Source: Actinoallomurus soli
GTDB lineage: Bacteria; Actinomycetota; Actinomycetes; Streptosporangiales; Streptosporangiaceae
DNA: 64,000 nt
Direction of reading: 5' to 3'
NCBI RefSeq assembly: GCF_024055715.1
Contig: NZ_JAMXMV010000010.1
Location: 186,001-250,000, forward strand
The first letter of the stretch is position 1, and each line of letters starts with the position of its first letter. The notes under the pieces are model-generated. The model did no database searches. It was not told the origin of the DNA and saw nothing but the letters and a program-made list of their open reading frames with translations. Positions 33,652 to 44,250 of the stretch are shown one piece after another. The position numbers and the translations under genes are program-made.

Positions 33652-34794
33652 ATGGACTGCCCCGCGTGCGGGAGCGAGGTGCCCCCAGGCCGGTCCGCCT
33701 GCCCGCGGTGCGGCACGCTGCTCCCGTCGGCGGGAGAGCACCCCGGCCCGGGCCCGCACTCCCCCATGGGAATGCCGGGCGACTCACCGACCGCACCGCC
33801 CAACCCGCGGACCGAGCCCCTCCCGTCGATCTGGGAGCCGAGCGAGGATCGCCCCTGGACCGCACCGCCGGACCCCCGGCCGGCCGCCGGCGCGGACGAC
33901 GGCCCGCCCGATCCCGGCAACGCCACGCAGATCCTGGGCCCTCCGGTCGGCGGGCCGATGGCGGCCGACCCGCCTCCGGCCGGCCGGCACCCAGGTCCTC
34001 CGGTGGGAGGTCCGCCGCCGTCCCAGCCCTCCCCCGCCCCCTGGAACGCTCCGGAGACCGCCCCGGCGCCGTACCTCGGTCCGCCCGTCGGACAGCCCTT
34101 CGGCGGCCCTGCGTACGGCGCCGCGCCGCCCGGCTACCACCCGAACGGCTGGGACCAGGGCGCTCCCCCGGCCGCCGGGCAGCCCGGGGAGCCGCCGGGC
34201 ACCGGCGGTAAGAGGAACAACCGGAAGATTCTGCTGGTCGGCGGGATCGCCGCGGCGGTCGTGGTCGTCGGCGGCCTCGCCTACGCCCTGACGCAGGGTT
34301 CCTCGGGGAGCGGGGGCGGGACGCCCACCTCACAGAAGACGACGGCCGACACCGCCGCGCAGCAGGCCTCCGCCGTGGACCAGGTCCTCAAGACCGGGCA
34401 GACGGCACGCGGGCACCTGCCCGCCCGCCTGCGGACGTGCGACGACGTCTCCGCGGGCGTCGCCGGATTCCAGCGGGTCGTACGGGACCGGCAGCAGGAA
34501 CTGTCCCGGACGAAGGCACTCCACGTCGACCGGCTGCCGAACGGCTCCCGTCTCCGTCAGGCGATGATCATGGCCTATCAGGACTCACTGGAGGCCGACC
34601 AGGCGTACCTCGCGTGGGCGAAGAAGGTCCGGGCACGCGGGTGCGGCGGCAAGGTCGCCCCGCTGACGGCGCCCTACCAGGACGCCATCACCGCCAACGA
34701 CAAGGCCGGTCCCGCCAAGCGCAGGGTGGTCGCCCTGTGGAAGCCCATCGCCTCCGCGCACGGCCTGCCCACCTACGTGTGGAACCGCCTCTGA
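33652..34794 (+). CDS. Zinc-ribbon, proline-rich single-pass membrane protein
   Basis: 380 residues; ATG 33652 follows GAGGAGAAGGG. A zinc ribbon at the N-terminus (C-P-A-C then C-P-R-C, residues 3-23) is followed by a long Pro/Gly-rich region with P-P-V-G-G-P and similar repeats (to about 180), a K-R-N-N-R-K stop-transfer patch, one membrane helix (I-L-L-V-G-G-I-A-A-A-V-V-V-V) and an extracellular helical domain with two Cys. The helical domain does not match a family I know. The layout is common in actinomycete membrane sensors; function unknown. A strong terminator follows. Confidence 0.78.
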   Translation: MDCPACGSEVPPGRSACPRCGTLLPSAGEHPGPGPHSPMGMPGDSPTAPPNPRTEPLPSIWEPSEDRPWTAPPDPRPAAGADDGPPDPGNATQILGPPVGGPMAADPPPAGRHPGPPVGGPPPSQPSPAPWNAPETAPAPYLGPPVGQPFGGPAYGAAPPGYHPNGWDQGAPPAAGQPGEPPGTGGKRNNRKILLVGGIAAAVVVVGGLAYALTQGSSGSGGGTPTSQKTTADTAAQQASAVDQVLKTGQTARGHLPARLRTCDDVSAGVAGFQRVVRDRQQELSRTKALHVDRLPNGSRLRQAMIMAYQDSLEADQAYLAWAKKVRARGCGGKVAPLTAPYQDAITANDKAGPAKRRVVALWKPIASAHGLPTYVWNRL

Positions 34795-34817
34795 CCGATC
34801 CCGCACCGACGTGCGGA

Positions 34818-34852
34818 GTCCCGGGCATCGGGAGCCTCGTGATGCCCGGGAC
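34818..34852. terminator. Bidirectional terminator
   Basis: GTCCCGGGCATC (34818-34829) and GATGCCCGGGAC (34841-34852) form a perfect 12-bp stem with an 11-nt loop between two convergent stops (34794 and 34894). Confidence 0.82.
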
Positions 34853-34893
34853 CCATGATCACGGTGATGGACGACGACCGGCGGCTCGCCGAC

Positions 34894-35910
<1,017 letters not shown>

Positions 35911-36100
35911 CTATAACAAGTCGAGAAGGCTGGATTTCGGATTGACCGAAGATTGCGCGATGTGAATACCCCGCAGCTCGCCGCCCGACGCGCGCATCGG
36001 TTAATGATCGAGCAAGGCTCATTCCCGCGGAAAAGGCGACCGTCACCTTTGGCCCAGGACCGTACGATTCACGGCTTAGGGGACGCGTACCACTTGTTCG

Positions 36101-37837
36101 TCACCGGCGCCGCCAGGCGACCCAGCTCCCAGAATCGGACCAATGAGCCGAGATAGGAACGAAATCCAGGGGAGCGGCGGGCCACGTTCCCCTCGGTGGC
36201 TGCTGAGGGTCCCAGGGCACGATGACCAGCGTCAGTCCCCGGGGCAGCGTCCGGGAGTCGAAGCGGTCGATCGGCTGCAGATGGCTTTGCACCAGAAATG
36301 CCTGAGAGACCCAAATCTGCCAGCGCATATCCCGGTAGTCGATTCCGACGCGGTCCTCAGGGCGGAGGCCGGCGTCGGACAGGCTGCTCGCCTTGAAGAG
36401 GGCGTCCGCCCAGTAGCGGGCGTCCCGCCCGACGACCGCGGCGACCACGGCCAGGTTCACGGCGGTGACGAGGGCGGCCAGAACCGGTCCGGCCCTACGG
36501 CCCTTGGCGAGGACGAGGCCCGGGAGGAGCACCAGGACGGCCGCCGTGACCCACCAGAGCCGCAGGCGGTCCCAACTCCACGTCAGCGCGCTCATCTCGG
36601 GGAAGTCCAGGGACAGGAAGAAGGAGCGGGTGAGGCGGACGCCCGCGTGCAGCCACACCACGAGGGCGCACACCGGCATCAGGACGGCCGCGGCCGCCAC
36701 CGCCTTGGCCGCGGTCACCCGCGTGGCGCGTGCGACGCAGGCGGCCCCGGCCAGGAACAATGCGGGAGCGAGACAGGTCACGTACCGGCCGTAGGCGAAG
36801 TTCGCGACCGTGCCCTCATCCGGTGTCGCGGCCGAGGTCGCCAGCGCGATCCCGGCCAGGGTCGCGAGGGTCAGACCCGCCGTCGCCCGCGTCGGGAGCG
36901 GCGTGCTCCGGCCGAGCACGGCCCGTGCGGCGGCCACCAGGCCGACCCCGGCCAGCCCCCAGGTCGAGACGGTGAGGTACCAGATCTTCCCCACGGCCAG
37001 GCCGAGCGTCCAGCCCCATCCATTCCACGTGGTCAGCCGGTCGACCACCAGCGGCCCCAGCGCCATGGGACCGCCGGGGTAGATCTCCGCGCGGACCCAG
37101 GAGTTCAGCGCCCACCCGGCCACCACGCCGACGGCCAGCACCGCGGCGGACGCCGCGAGGTCGCGCCCGGGGAGCCGGCGGCGCACCAGCAGGACCACCA
37201 GGAGCCCCCCGTGCACGAGGACGACGATCAGGCCGCGGACGTGCGCGCTGCAGCAGTAGGCGGCCAGGGCGCTCGCGGCGATCCCCCATCCCGGCCCCCG
37301 CCGGGCGACCCAGGAGTGGACGCACAGCAGCCAGGTGAGCACCACCAGCGGGAGCACCGCGTCGCTCATCGCGTACTGCCCGTAGTAGACCACCGACGGC
37401 AGGGACGCCGTCACCATCGCCAACGGGAAGGCCCGCCGTCGTGACAGGCCGAGCCGTCGTAGCGCCACGTGGGCGGGCACCAGCAGCGACGCGCCGAGCA
37501 CGGCGTTGATGACCAGGACGATCCGGTAAACGGTCACCGGATCGCCGCTGAGCCAGAACGCCGGGCAGATGAGCAGCGAATAACCGGCTTGATAGAGAAC
37601 GCGCCCGGACAGGTCGCTCGACGCGCCACCGGCCAGCAGCCGTGCCGCCAGCAGATACCCCGACTCGTCCGGAATCAGAATTGGAAATCCATGGAAAGCG
37701 GCCAGAATGATCCGGACCGCCACCTGCGCCAGCCAGCCGCCGCACAGCGCGACCGGCCACCAGCGAATTCGGCGTCCGGCCCGGCTCGCCGGTGAACGCA
37801 CGGATTCCTGCGGTCTCGTCCTCCCGAGCAAGCTCAT
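36101..37837 (-). CDS. Polytopic membrane protein, GT-C glycosyltransferase-like
   Basis: 578 residues from ATG 37837, preceded by GGGGGAGACGGC. It has about a dozen hydrophobic helices. The acidic pair in P-D-E-S-G-Y-L-L-A-A-R-L-L, in the first external loop, fits the D-E motif of GT-C glycosyltransferases that use lipid-linked sugars (GT39/GT87 relatives). The C-terminal 100 residues form an extracytoplasmic domain. Nothing adjacent suggests the acceptor. An acyltransferase or other polytopic enzyme cannot be excluded. Confidence 0.65.
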   Translation of the reverse strand: MSLLGRTRPQESVRSPASRAGRRIRWWPVALCGGWLAQVAVRIILAAFHGFPILIPDESGYLLAARLLAGGASSDLSGRVLYQAGYSLLICPAFWLSGDPVTVYRIVLVINAVLGASLLVPAHVALRRLGLSRRRAFPLAMVTASLPSVVYYGQYAMSDAVLPLVVLTWLLCVHSWVARRGPGWGIAASALAAYCCSAHVRGLIVVLVHGGLLVVLLVRRRLPGRDLAASAAVLAVGVVAGWALNSWVRAEIYPGGPMALGPLVVDRLTTWNGWGWTLGLAVGKIWYLTVSTWGLAGVGLVAAARAVLGRSTPLPTRATAGLTLATLAGIALATSAATPDEGTVANFAYGRYVTCLAPALFLAGAACVARATRVTAAKAVAAAAVLMPVCALVVWLHAGVRLTRSFFLSLDFPEMSALTWSWDRLRLWWVTAAVLVLLPGLVLAKGRRAGPVLAALVTAVNLAVVAAVVGRDARYWADALFKASSLSDAGLRPEDRVGIDYRDMRWQIWVSQAFLVQSHLQPIDRFDSRTLPRGLTLVIVPWDPQQPPRGTWPAAPLDFVPISAHWSDSGSWVAWRRR

Positions 37838-38070
37838 GCCGTCTCCCCCGAAGAACCGGCCCGTCGCATATTCCGCACCCGGCCGGCGAGCCTGCGCCAA
37901 CAGATCACCGACAGAACGTTAAGCGAGCGGCGTCCCGCTCCCGGCGAGGAGACGAGAAAAAGCGCTTCCGCACCACGCAAAGAACCATCGCGTGCAGGAC
38001 GACGAAAACCGGCCGCCCCCACGAGGGAACGGCCGGTGCGCGACGGACGAACGGCGGCAGCGCGCGGTCG

Positions 38071-38259
38071 TCACGGGGTGGCTCTGTCGACGGCCTCCCG
38101 TGCGCCGAGCCTCTCGATGCGCCGCCGCGCGCGCTCGATGTTCTCCGGGGTGGGGTCCCGGCCCTCGGCCATCGCCAGGTCCTCCGGATCGATCGGCGTC
38201 TCGGAGCCCGTACGGAGATTGGGCCGACGGGGCTCGGGTTCCTCGGTGTGCTCGGACAT
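38071..38259 (-). CDS. Small acidic hypothetical protein
   Basis: 62 residues; a good ribosome site (GAGAGGAG) precedes ATG 38259. Charged and probably disordered in its first half (S-E-H-T-E-E-P-E-P-R-R-P), with an R-A-R-R-R-I-E-R-L helix at the end. No family recognised. It lies just downstream of the ChaB gene on the same strand, 27 bp apart, likely co-transcribed. Confidence 0.75.
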   Translation of the reverse strand: MSEHTEEPEPRRPNLRTGSETPIDPEDLAMAEGRDPTPENIERARRRIERLGAREAVDRATP

Positions 38260-38286
38260 CGTCGTCTCCTCTCAACCGTCTCCGTG

Positions 38287-38718
38287 TCAGCTCTTCGAGC
38301 GGGCCTTCGCCGTCTTGCGGTCGTTGGCCTTCTGGAGGGCGTCGACGAGTTCCTTCTTGCTCATGTTCGAGCGGCCGGGGATGTCCATCCTCTTGGCCAG
38401 GTCGTACAGGTGCTCCTTGGACGCGTTCATGTCGACGCCGCCGGCGCTCTTGCGCGACGTGTCACGGCCGCCTTCGGACTGCGGATCGGAGGGCCCCTTG
38501 GCGCCCTTGTCCTTCGGCTCCCAGTGGTCGCCCACCTTCTCGTGCGTGTGCTTCAGCGCACCGTACGCCACCCGGTGGGCCCGCTCGCCCTCGCCGTACT
38601 CCTTGACCGCCGAGTCGTGGGCCTTGGCGAACGTGCGCTGGGCCTTCTCGTCCGAACGCTCGATCGTGCTGGGCAATTCGCTCTTCTTGGCCGTCCCCTT
38701 CTTGGTCGTCTTGGGCAT
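38287..38718 (-). CDS. ChaB-domain protein with Rho-N-like C-terminus
   Basis: 143 residues from ATG 38718 (GGAAGGAG upstream). A Lys-rich start leads to a ChaB fold at about 13-66 (E-L-P-S-T-I then A-Q-R-T-F-A-K-A-H-D-S-A and R-A-H-R-V-A-Y-G-A-L-K), a disordered linker, and a Rho-N/SAP-like helical motif (H-L-Y-D-L-A-K-R-M-D-I-P-G-R-S-N-M-S-K-K-E-L). ChaB proteins were first linked to cation transport, but the function is unclear; the basic ends suggest nucleic-acid binding. Confidence 0.85.
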   Translation of the reverse strand: MPKTTKKGTAKKSELPSTIERSDEKAQRTFAKAHDSAVKEYGEGERAHRVAYGALKHTHEKVGDHWEPKDKGAKGPSDPQSEGGRDTSRKSAGGVDMNASKEHLYDLAKRMDIPGRSNMSKKELVDALQKANDRKTAKARSKS

Positions 38719-38894
38719 TCCTCGCTCCTTCCGCGGTGAAGGTCCGACGCTTTCGGCCATACCCCGAGGGACGCCGTCACACCTGCCGACGAGGGCGTTC
38801 GCGACCACGGCCGGAGGGCGGCCGCATCGCGTTACGCCTCCCGCCTCACGGGTAGGCGCTCAGCCAGGAGATCCAACCCCCCTACGGAGCTCAC

Positions 38895-40523
38895 ATGGCG
38901 GTGAACAGGCGTGCGGCGAGCGCGGTCGCGCGGACCGAGCGTGCGATGGACGAGAGGCTCGGCAGTGCGGCGTTCCTCCGGCGGAACATCCGTAAGGCGT
39001 TTCCCGAGCACTGGTCGTTCCTGCTGGGCGAGATCGCGCTCTACTGCTTCGTCACCCTCATCCTCACCGGGGTGTTCCTCACCCTCTTCTTCAAGCCCTC
39101 GCAGGCGGAGACGGTCTACACCGGGTCCTACGCGTTCCTGCACGGCGAGAAGGTGAGCGAGGCGTACGCCTCCACCGTCCACATCTCCTTCGACGTACGC
39201 GGCGGCCTGCTCGTGCGGCAGATCCACCACTGGGCCGCGATGCTGTTCGTCGCCGCGATCTGCGTCCACCTGATGCGGATCTTCTTCACCGGCGCGTTCC
39301 GCAAGCCACGGGAGATCAACTGGGTGATCGGCACGACGCTGTTCGCGCTCGCCGTCGCCGAGGGCTTCGCGGGCTACTCGCTGCCGGACGACCTGCTGTC
39401 GGGCACCGGCCTGCGCATCATGCAGGGCATCGTGCTGTCGATCCCGCTCGTCGGCACCTACCTGAGCTTCTTCGTCTTCGGCGGGGAGTTCCCCGGCCAC
39501 GACTTCATCCCCCGGCTGTTCACCGTGCACGTCCTGCTCATCCCGGGGATCCTGCTCGCGCTGATCAGCGCGCACCTGATGATCGTCTGGCACCAGAAGC
39601 ACACGCAGTGGCCGGGTGAGCGGCAGACCGAGCAGAACGTCGTCGGCGCCCCGACGTACCCGAAGTTCCTCGCGCACACGATCGCGTTCTTCCTGTACGT
39701 CCTGGGAGCGCTCGCGCTGCTCGGCACGTTCGCGCAGATCAACCCGATCTGGATGTACGGCCCCTACCGGCCCGACGCCGACACCTCGGGCGCCCAGCCG
39801 GACTGGTACGTCGGGTTCCTCGAAGGCGCCCTGCGCATCATGCCCCGGATCGACTGGGACTTCGCGGGGCACTCGATCGCCTGGAACGTCTTCCTGCCCG
39901 CCGCCGTCCTGCCCCTGTGCTTCTTCACGCTCATCGGCCTCTACCCGTTCTTCGAGCGCTGGGTGATCGGCGACTCGCGGCCCCACCACCTGTGCGACCG
40001 GCCGCGGAACGCGCCGACCCGTACGGCCCTCGGCGTCGCGGCGATCACCTGGTACGGCAACCTGTGGGCGGCCGGCGGCAACGACGTCCTCGCGGAGGCG
40101 TTCAAGGTCCCGCTGGAGTACACCACCTGGTTCTTCCGCGTGGGCTTCTTCGTCTTCCCCGTGGTCGCGTTCGCCGTCACCCGGCGGCTGTGCCTGTCCC
40201 TTCAGCGGTCCGACGCCCGCAAGGTCACCGAGGGCGTCGAGAGCGGCACGATCAAGCGCCTGCCGAACGGGGAGTACGTCGAGGCCCACGACCGGCCGGA
40301 GCGCGAGCGGGCCGTGGTCGCGCGGACCGTGCACCCCGACGACCTGGTCGAGGCCCTTCCCGACCACATCATCCCGCTGCCGACGCCCCGCCGGATCATG
40401 GCCCAGGTACGGTCCCGGCTGAACCGGGCCTACACCAAGTACGCCGCCGAGGTGCCGACCCCGGAGGAGCGCCGGGAGCTGGAGGAACGGGACGCCTCGC
40501 CGGCGCGGTCCGTCGCAGGGTGA
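38895..40523 (+). CDS. qcrB: Cytochrome bc complex cytochrome b subunit, orphan copy
   Basis: 542 residues of the actinobacterial QcrB type. Heme-ligand His residues lie in R-Q-I-H-H-W-A-A and in H-V-L-L-I-P...S-A-H-L-M-I-V-W-H; the Qo-site region includes P-D-D-L-L-S-G-T-G-L-R. A C-terminal extension runs past 420. Neither the Rieske (QcrA) nor the cytochrome c (QcrC) gene is adjacent, so this is probably an extra copy used with partners made elsewhere. It converges with ctaD, only 7 bp apart. GGAG lies five bases before ATG 38895. Confidence 0.93.
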   Translation: MAVNRRAASAVARTERAMDERLGSAAFLRRNIRKAFPEHWSFLLGEIALYCFVTLILTGVFLTLFFKPSQAETVYTGSYAFLHGEKVSEAYASTVHISFDVRGGLLVRQIHHWAAMLFVAAICVHLMRIFFTGAFRKPREINWVIGTTLFALAVAEGFAGYSLPDDLLSGTGLRIMQGIVLSIPLVGTYLSFFVFGGEFPGHDFIPRLFTVHVLLIPGILLALISAHLMIVWHQKHTQWPGERQTEQNVVGAPTYPKFLAHTIAFFLYVLGALALLGTFAQINPIWMYGPYRPDADTSGAQPDWYVGFLEGALRIMPRIDWDFAGHSIAWNVFLPAAVLPLCFFTLIGLYPFFERWVIGDSRPHHLCDRPRNAPTRTALGVAAITWYGNLWAAGGNDVLAEAFKVPLEYTTWFFRVGFFVFPVVAFAVTRRLCLSLQRSDARKVTEGVESGTIKRLPNGEYVEAHDRPERERAVVARTVHPDDLVEALPDHIIPLPTPRRIMAQVRSRLNRAYTKYAAEVPTPEERRELEERDASPARSVAG

Positions 40524-40530
40524 ACGCCGC

Positions 40531-42207
40531 CTAGTCCTCGGGGCCCCGCGCCTCGACCGGCCGCGCGCGGCCGAGGCGCGGGTAGTGCAGGTCGATGGCC
40601 GGGCGGGTGGAGCGGATCTTGGCGATGGCGCGGAAGTTGTGCCGGGGCGGGGGGCAGGAGGTCGCCCACTCCAGCGAGCCGCCGAACTCCCAGGGGTCGT
40701 CGACGGTGACGCGCTCCCCCGAGCGGTGGGTGCGGTAGAGGTTCCACAGGAACGCGAGGGTGGAGGCGCCGAGGAGGAACGCGCCGATCGAGGAGATCAT
40801 GTTGAGCGCGGCGAAGCGGTGGGGGTAGTCGGCGTAGCGGCGGGGCATGCCCTCGGCCCCGAGCCAGTGCTGGACGAGGAACGTCGTCTGGAAGCCGACG
40901 AACAGCGTCCAGAAGTGGATTTTGCCCCAGGTCTCGTTGAGCATCTTGCCGGTCATCTTCGGCCACCAGAAGTAGAACCCGGCGAAGGTCGCGAACACCA
41001 CCGTCCCGAACAGCACATAGTGCATGTGCGCGACGACGAAGTAGGAGTCGGTGAGGTGGAAGTCCAGGGCCGGGGAGGCCAGGATGACCCCGGTCAGCCC
41101 GCCGAACAGGAACGTCACCAGGAACCCGACCGAGAACAGCATCGGGGTCTGCATCCGCAGATGCCCCTTCCACATCGTGCCGATCCAGTTGAAGAACTTG
41201 ATGCCGGTCGGGATCGCGATGAGGTACGACATGAAGGAGAAGAACGGCAGGAGCACCTGACCGGTGGCGAACATGTGGTGCGCCCAGACCGTCATCGACA
41301 GGCCGGTGATCGCGATCGTCGCCGCCACCATCCCGATGTAGCCGAAGACCGGTTTGCGGGAGAAGACGGGGATCACCTCGGTGATGATCCCAAAGAACGG
41401 CAACGCGACGATGTAGACCTCCGGATGGCCGAAGAACCAGAACAGGTGCTGCCACAGGAGCGGCCCGCCGTGCGCCGGATCGTAGATGTGCGCTCCGAGC
41501 TTGCGGTCGGCCTCCAGCGCGAACAGGGCGGCGGTCAGGACGGGGAAGGCCATCAGGACCAGGATGCTGGTGAACAGGCTGTTCCAGGTGAAGATCGGCA
41601 TCCGGAACATCGTCATGCCCGGCGCCCGCATGCAGATGATCGTGGTGATCAGGTTGACGCTGGTCAGGATCGTGCCCATGCCCGACAGGATCAGCCCCAT
41701 CGCCCACAGGTCACCGCCGGCGCCCGGAGACCGCACGGAGTCGGACAGCGGCGTGTAGGCGAACCACCCGAACGACGCCGCGCCCCCGGGCGCCAGGAAG
41801 CCGCCCAGCACCATCAGCCCGCCGAACAGGAAGAAGTAGTAGCTGAGCGCGTTGAGGCGGGGGAAGGCGACGTCGGGCGCGCCGATCTGCAACGGCACCA
41901 GGACGTTGGCGAACCCCGCGAAGGTGGGCGTGGCGAACAGCAGCAGCATCACCGTGCCGTGGATCGTGAACAGTTGGTCGTACATCTGCTCGTTCATGAC
42001 CTGCAGGCCCGGCTGAAGCAGCTCCGCCCGCATCATCATCGCCATCAGCCCGCCGGCCAGGAAGAACGCGAACGACGTCGCCAGGTACAGGTAGCCGACG
42101 ACCTTGTGGTCCGTCGTCCCCAGGACCTCCCCGATGCGGCTGCCCAGCGAATGCTCCGCCAGCACCTCGCTGGTGGGAGTCCGTACCCGATCCTCGACCG
42201 TCGCCAT
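40531..42207 (-). CDS. ctaD: Cytochrome c oxidase subunit I
   Basis: 558 residues, 12 predicted helices. Heme a and CuB ligands are present: H-G-T-V-M-L-L (low-spin heme), F-F-G-H-P-E-V-Y-I (His-Tyr crosslink), the A-H-H-M-F pair and [10 protein letters not shown]. It is the catalytic subunit reducing oxygen at the end of respiration. Subunits II and III are not adjacent, so it too is an orphan. It follows the formate dehydrogenase genes on the same strand, 85 bp after the gamma subunit stop, and converges on qcrB. Confidence 0.95.
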   Translation of the reverse strand: MATVEDRVRTPTSEVLAEHSLGSRIGEVLGTTDHKVVGYLYLATSFAFFLAGGLMAMMMRAELLQPGLQVMNEQMYDQLFTIHGTVMLLLFATPTFAGFANVLVPLQIGAPDVAFPRLNALSYYFFLFGGLMVLGGFLAPGGAASFGWFAYTPLSDSVRSPGAGGDLWAMGLILSGMGTILTSVNLITTIICMRAPGMTMFRMPIFTWNSLFTSILVLMAFPVLTAALFALEADRKLGAHIYDPAHGGPLLWQHLFWFFGHPEVYIVALPFFGIITEVIPVFSRKPVFGYIGMVAATIAITGLSMTVWAHHMFATGQVLLPFFSFMSYLIAIPTGIKFFNWIGTMWKGHLRMQTPMLFSVGFLVTFLFGGLTGVILASPALDFHLTDSYFVVAHMHYVLFGTVVFATFAGFYFWWPKMTGKMLNETWGKIHFWTLFVGFQTTFLVQHWLGAEGMPRRYADYPHRFAALNMISSIGAFLLGASTLAFLWNLYRTHRSGERVTVDDPWEFGGSLEWATSCPPPRHNFRAIAKIRSTRPAIDLHYPRLGRARPVEARGPED

Positions 42208-42292
42208 GCGTACCCTCCGCCCACCCGCGACCGACCGGCCCTCCGGGGCCGTACCAGCCTGCTATCCACTCAAAGGGAGCCCAAACAGCCGG

Positions 42293-43300
42293 TCAACCGG
42301 CGGCCTCGAGACGCTGACGCTGCGGGACGACCGTGTACTTGGGGTCCTCCGCCGACTGCGTTCCGGCGTGGAAGACGCCGAACCGCGTGCAGGCCGAGGC
42401 GGCCAGGAGCGCGGCTCCGCTGAGGACCGCCGTCGTACGGCGGCGTCCGCCGAGGGCCGCGCCGGCCGCGCCGAGCACGGACAGCGCCTCGGCGGCCCGC
42501 ATCAGCCGTCCGGCCCTGCCCTGCCGGTACGTTTCGCCGACCAGCCCGAGCCGGCGTTCCATCACCTTGGCGGCGGCGGTCTCCAGCGCGACGCCGAGGA
42601 CGGCGGCGCTGCGCGCGGGGGCGTTCTCCCGCGCCGGGGAGGTGATCAGCGCCATGCCCGACGCGGCGGCGGCCGCGGAGCCGACGAAGACGAAGGGCAG
42701 CTCCCGGTAGCCGCCGTGCCAGGCGGGCACGGCGGTGTCGGCGGCGAGCACGGCGGTGTAGGCGGCCACCGCCGGGCCGAGGGCCGCCGCTCCGGCGGTC
42801 GCCGCGCGGCCCAGGCGTGGGAGGAACCCGGTGACGTCCAGGACCGCCGCCGCGCCGGCCGCCGGGCCGTACGCCGCCAGCAGCCACGAGCCGACGCTCA
42901 TCGGCGAGGTCGGCTTGAGGACGCGCAGCATGTTGGCGAACCGCTCCGGCCTGCCGAGGTCGTGGACCAGGGCGGCGGCCGAGCCGGTGATCGCCACGAG
43001 GGAGGAGATCTTCAGCGCCCGCGCGGTGCTGCGGCGGCCGGTGAGCTGGGCGCCGGCGGCGAGCACCGACCCGGCGCCCGCGAGGCCGCCGAGGAAGAAG
43101 TACCCGGCGATGTCGAGCGGCTCCCAGGTCGGGGGGTTCAGGACGGGCTTGCCGTAGTAGGAGGTGAACTTCGCCTCCGGCACCATGGCCCGCTCGCCCC
43201 GCCGGCCCTTACGGCGGCGGGGCATGCCCTTGCCGACCAGGGCCTCGCGGTCCGGGCGCTCGCCGCGGATCCCGTCCTTCGTGACGTCCGACTCGCTCAT
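42293..43300 (-). CDS. NrfD-family membrane subunit of formate dehydrogenase
   Basis: 335 residues from ATG 43300, which overlaps the beta-subunit stop (ATGA). About 40 hydrophilic residues precede helices of the NrfD/PsrC type: P-L-D-I-A-G-Y-F-F-L-G-G-L-A-G-A, then V-H-D-L-G-R-P-E-R-F-A-N-M-L-R-V, where Asp and Arg near the quinone site are usual, then A-V-P-A-W-H-G-G-Y-R-E-L-P. It binds quinone and passes electrons from the iron-sulfur subunit to the membrane without heme b. Confidence 0.88.
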   Translation of the reverse strand: MSESDVTKDGIRGERPDREALVGKGMPRRRKGRRGERAMVPEAKFTSYYGKPVLNPPTWEPLDIAGYFFLGGLAGAGSVLAAGAQLTGRRSTARALKISSLVAITGSAAALVHDLGRPERFANMLRVLKPTSPMSVGSWLLAAYGPAAGAAAVLDVTGFLPRLGRAATAGAAALGPAVAAYTAVLAADTAVPAWHGGYRELPFVFVGSAAAAASGMALITSPARENAPARSAAVLGVALETAAAKVMERRLGLVGETYRQGRAGRLMRAAEALSVLGAAGAALGGRRRTTAVLSGAALLAASACTRFGVFHAGTQSAEDPKYTVVPQRQRLEAAG

Positions 43301-44250
43301 CGCTTCCCTTCCGGCCGACCGTGGGCGGCGAACACGGCGGCCAGCCCGCCGAGCAGGGTCAGTGCGGCGACGCCGGCGTGCCGCCACATCGAGGGCAGGT
43401 CGCGGGTGGTGACGACCGGGTCCGGCGGCAGCCCGTACACCTCGGGTTCGTCGAGGAGGAGGAAGAACGCGCCGTCGCCGCCGACCCCGTCATCCGGGTC
43501 ACGGCCGTACAGGCGCGCGTCGGTGACCCCGATCTCGTGCAGCTGCCGCACACGCTCGTCGGCGCGGGCCCGCAGCTCGTCGAGCGGGCCGAACTGGATC
43601 GACTGGGTCGGGCAGGCCTTGGCGCAGGCCGGCTCCTGGCCCGCGCCGAGCCGGTCGTAGCACATCGTGCACTTCCAGACCCGGCCGTCCTCCTTCCGCT
43701 GGTCGATCACTCCGTAGGGGCAGGCGGGCACGCAGTAGCCGCAGCCGTTGCAGACGTCCTCCTGGACGACAACGGTGCCGAACTCGGTGCGGAACAGCGC
43801 GCCGGTCGGGCAGACGTCGAGGCAGGCGGCGTGCGTGCAGTGCTTGCACACGTCCGAGGCCATGAGCCAGCGCAGGTCCGTGGCGTCGCCGTCCTCGTGC
43901 GCGAGGCCGTCTTCGCGCGCGACGCCGGCCTCCTGCGCGACGCCGTCCTCGTGCGCTACGCCGGCCTCGGCGTTCCCGAGGGGCTTGCGCTGTTCGATGA
44001 AGGCGACGTGCCGCCACGTGGAGGCGCCCAGGCCCTGGGTGTTGTCGTAGGACATGCCGGTGAGCTCGAGGCCGTCCTCGGGGATGGCGTTCCACTCCTT
44101 GCAGGCGACCTCGCACGCCTTGCAGCCGATGCACACCGAGGTGTCGGTGAAGAACCCGACGCGCGGCGGGTGGTCGCGGTGGCCGGCGTCCCCGGCCGGG
44201 TCGGGCTCGTTCCCGGCCAGCAGGTTGCGTCCGATGAGGGACTCGGTCAT
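43297..44250 (-). CDS. Formate dehydrogenase beta (4Fe-4S) subunit with a repeat insert
   Basis: 317 residues from ATG 44250. It carries four ferredoxin-type Cys clusters: C-I-G-C-K-A-C-E-V-A-C, C-K-H-C-T-H-A-A-C, C-N-G-C-G-Y-C-V-P-A-C and C-T-M-C-Y-D-R. A single C-terminal membrane helix follows. Between the first and second clusters is a hexapeptide repeat (G-V-A-H-E-D, G-V-A-Q-E-A, G-V-A-R-E-D, G-L-A-H-E-D), not usual for the family. It overlaps both the alpha and gamma genes by 4 bp, so the three subunits are translation-coupled. Confidence 0.92.
   Translation of the reverse strand: MTESLIGRNLLAGNEPDPAGDAGHRDHPPRVGFFTDTSVCIGCKACEVACKEWNAIPEDGLELTGMSYDNTQGLGASTWRHVAFIEQRKPLGNAEAGVAHEDGVAQEAGVAREDGLAHEDGDATDLRWLMASDVCKHCTHAACLDVCPTGALFRTEFGTVVVQEDVCNGCGYCVPACPYGVIDQRKEDGRVWKCTMCYDRLGAGQEPACAKACPTQSIQFGPLDELRARADERVRQLHEIGVTDARLYGRDPDDGVGGDGAFFLLLDEPEVYGLPPDPVVTTRDLPSMWRHAGVAALTLLGGLAAVFAAHGRPEGKR
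43891..43962 (-). repeat. Four 18-bp tandem repeats inside the FDH beta gene
   Basis: Four in-frame units of 18 bp, similar but not identical, each encoding G-(V/L)-A-x-E-(D/A). They lengthen a surface loop between iron-sulfur clusters. Confidence 0.8.
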
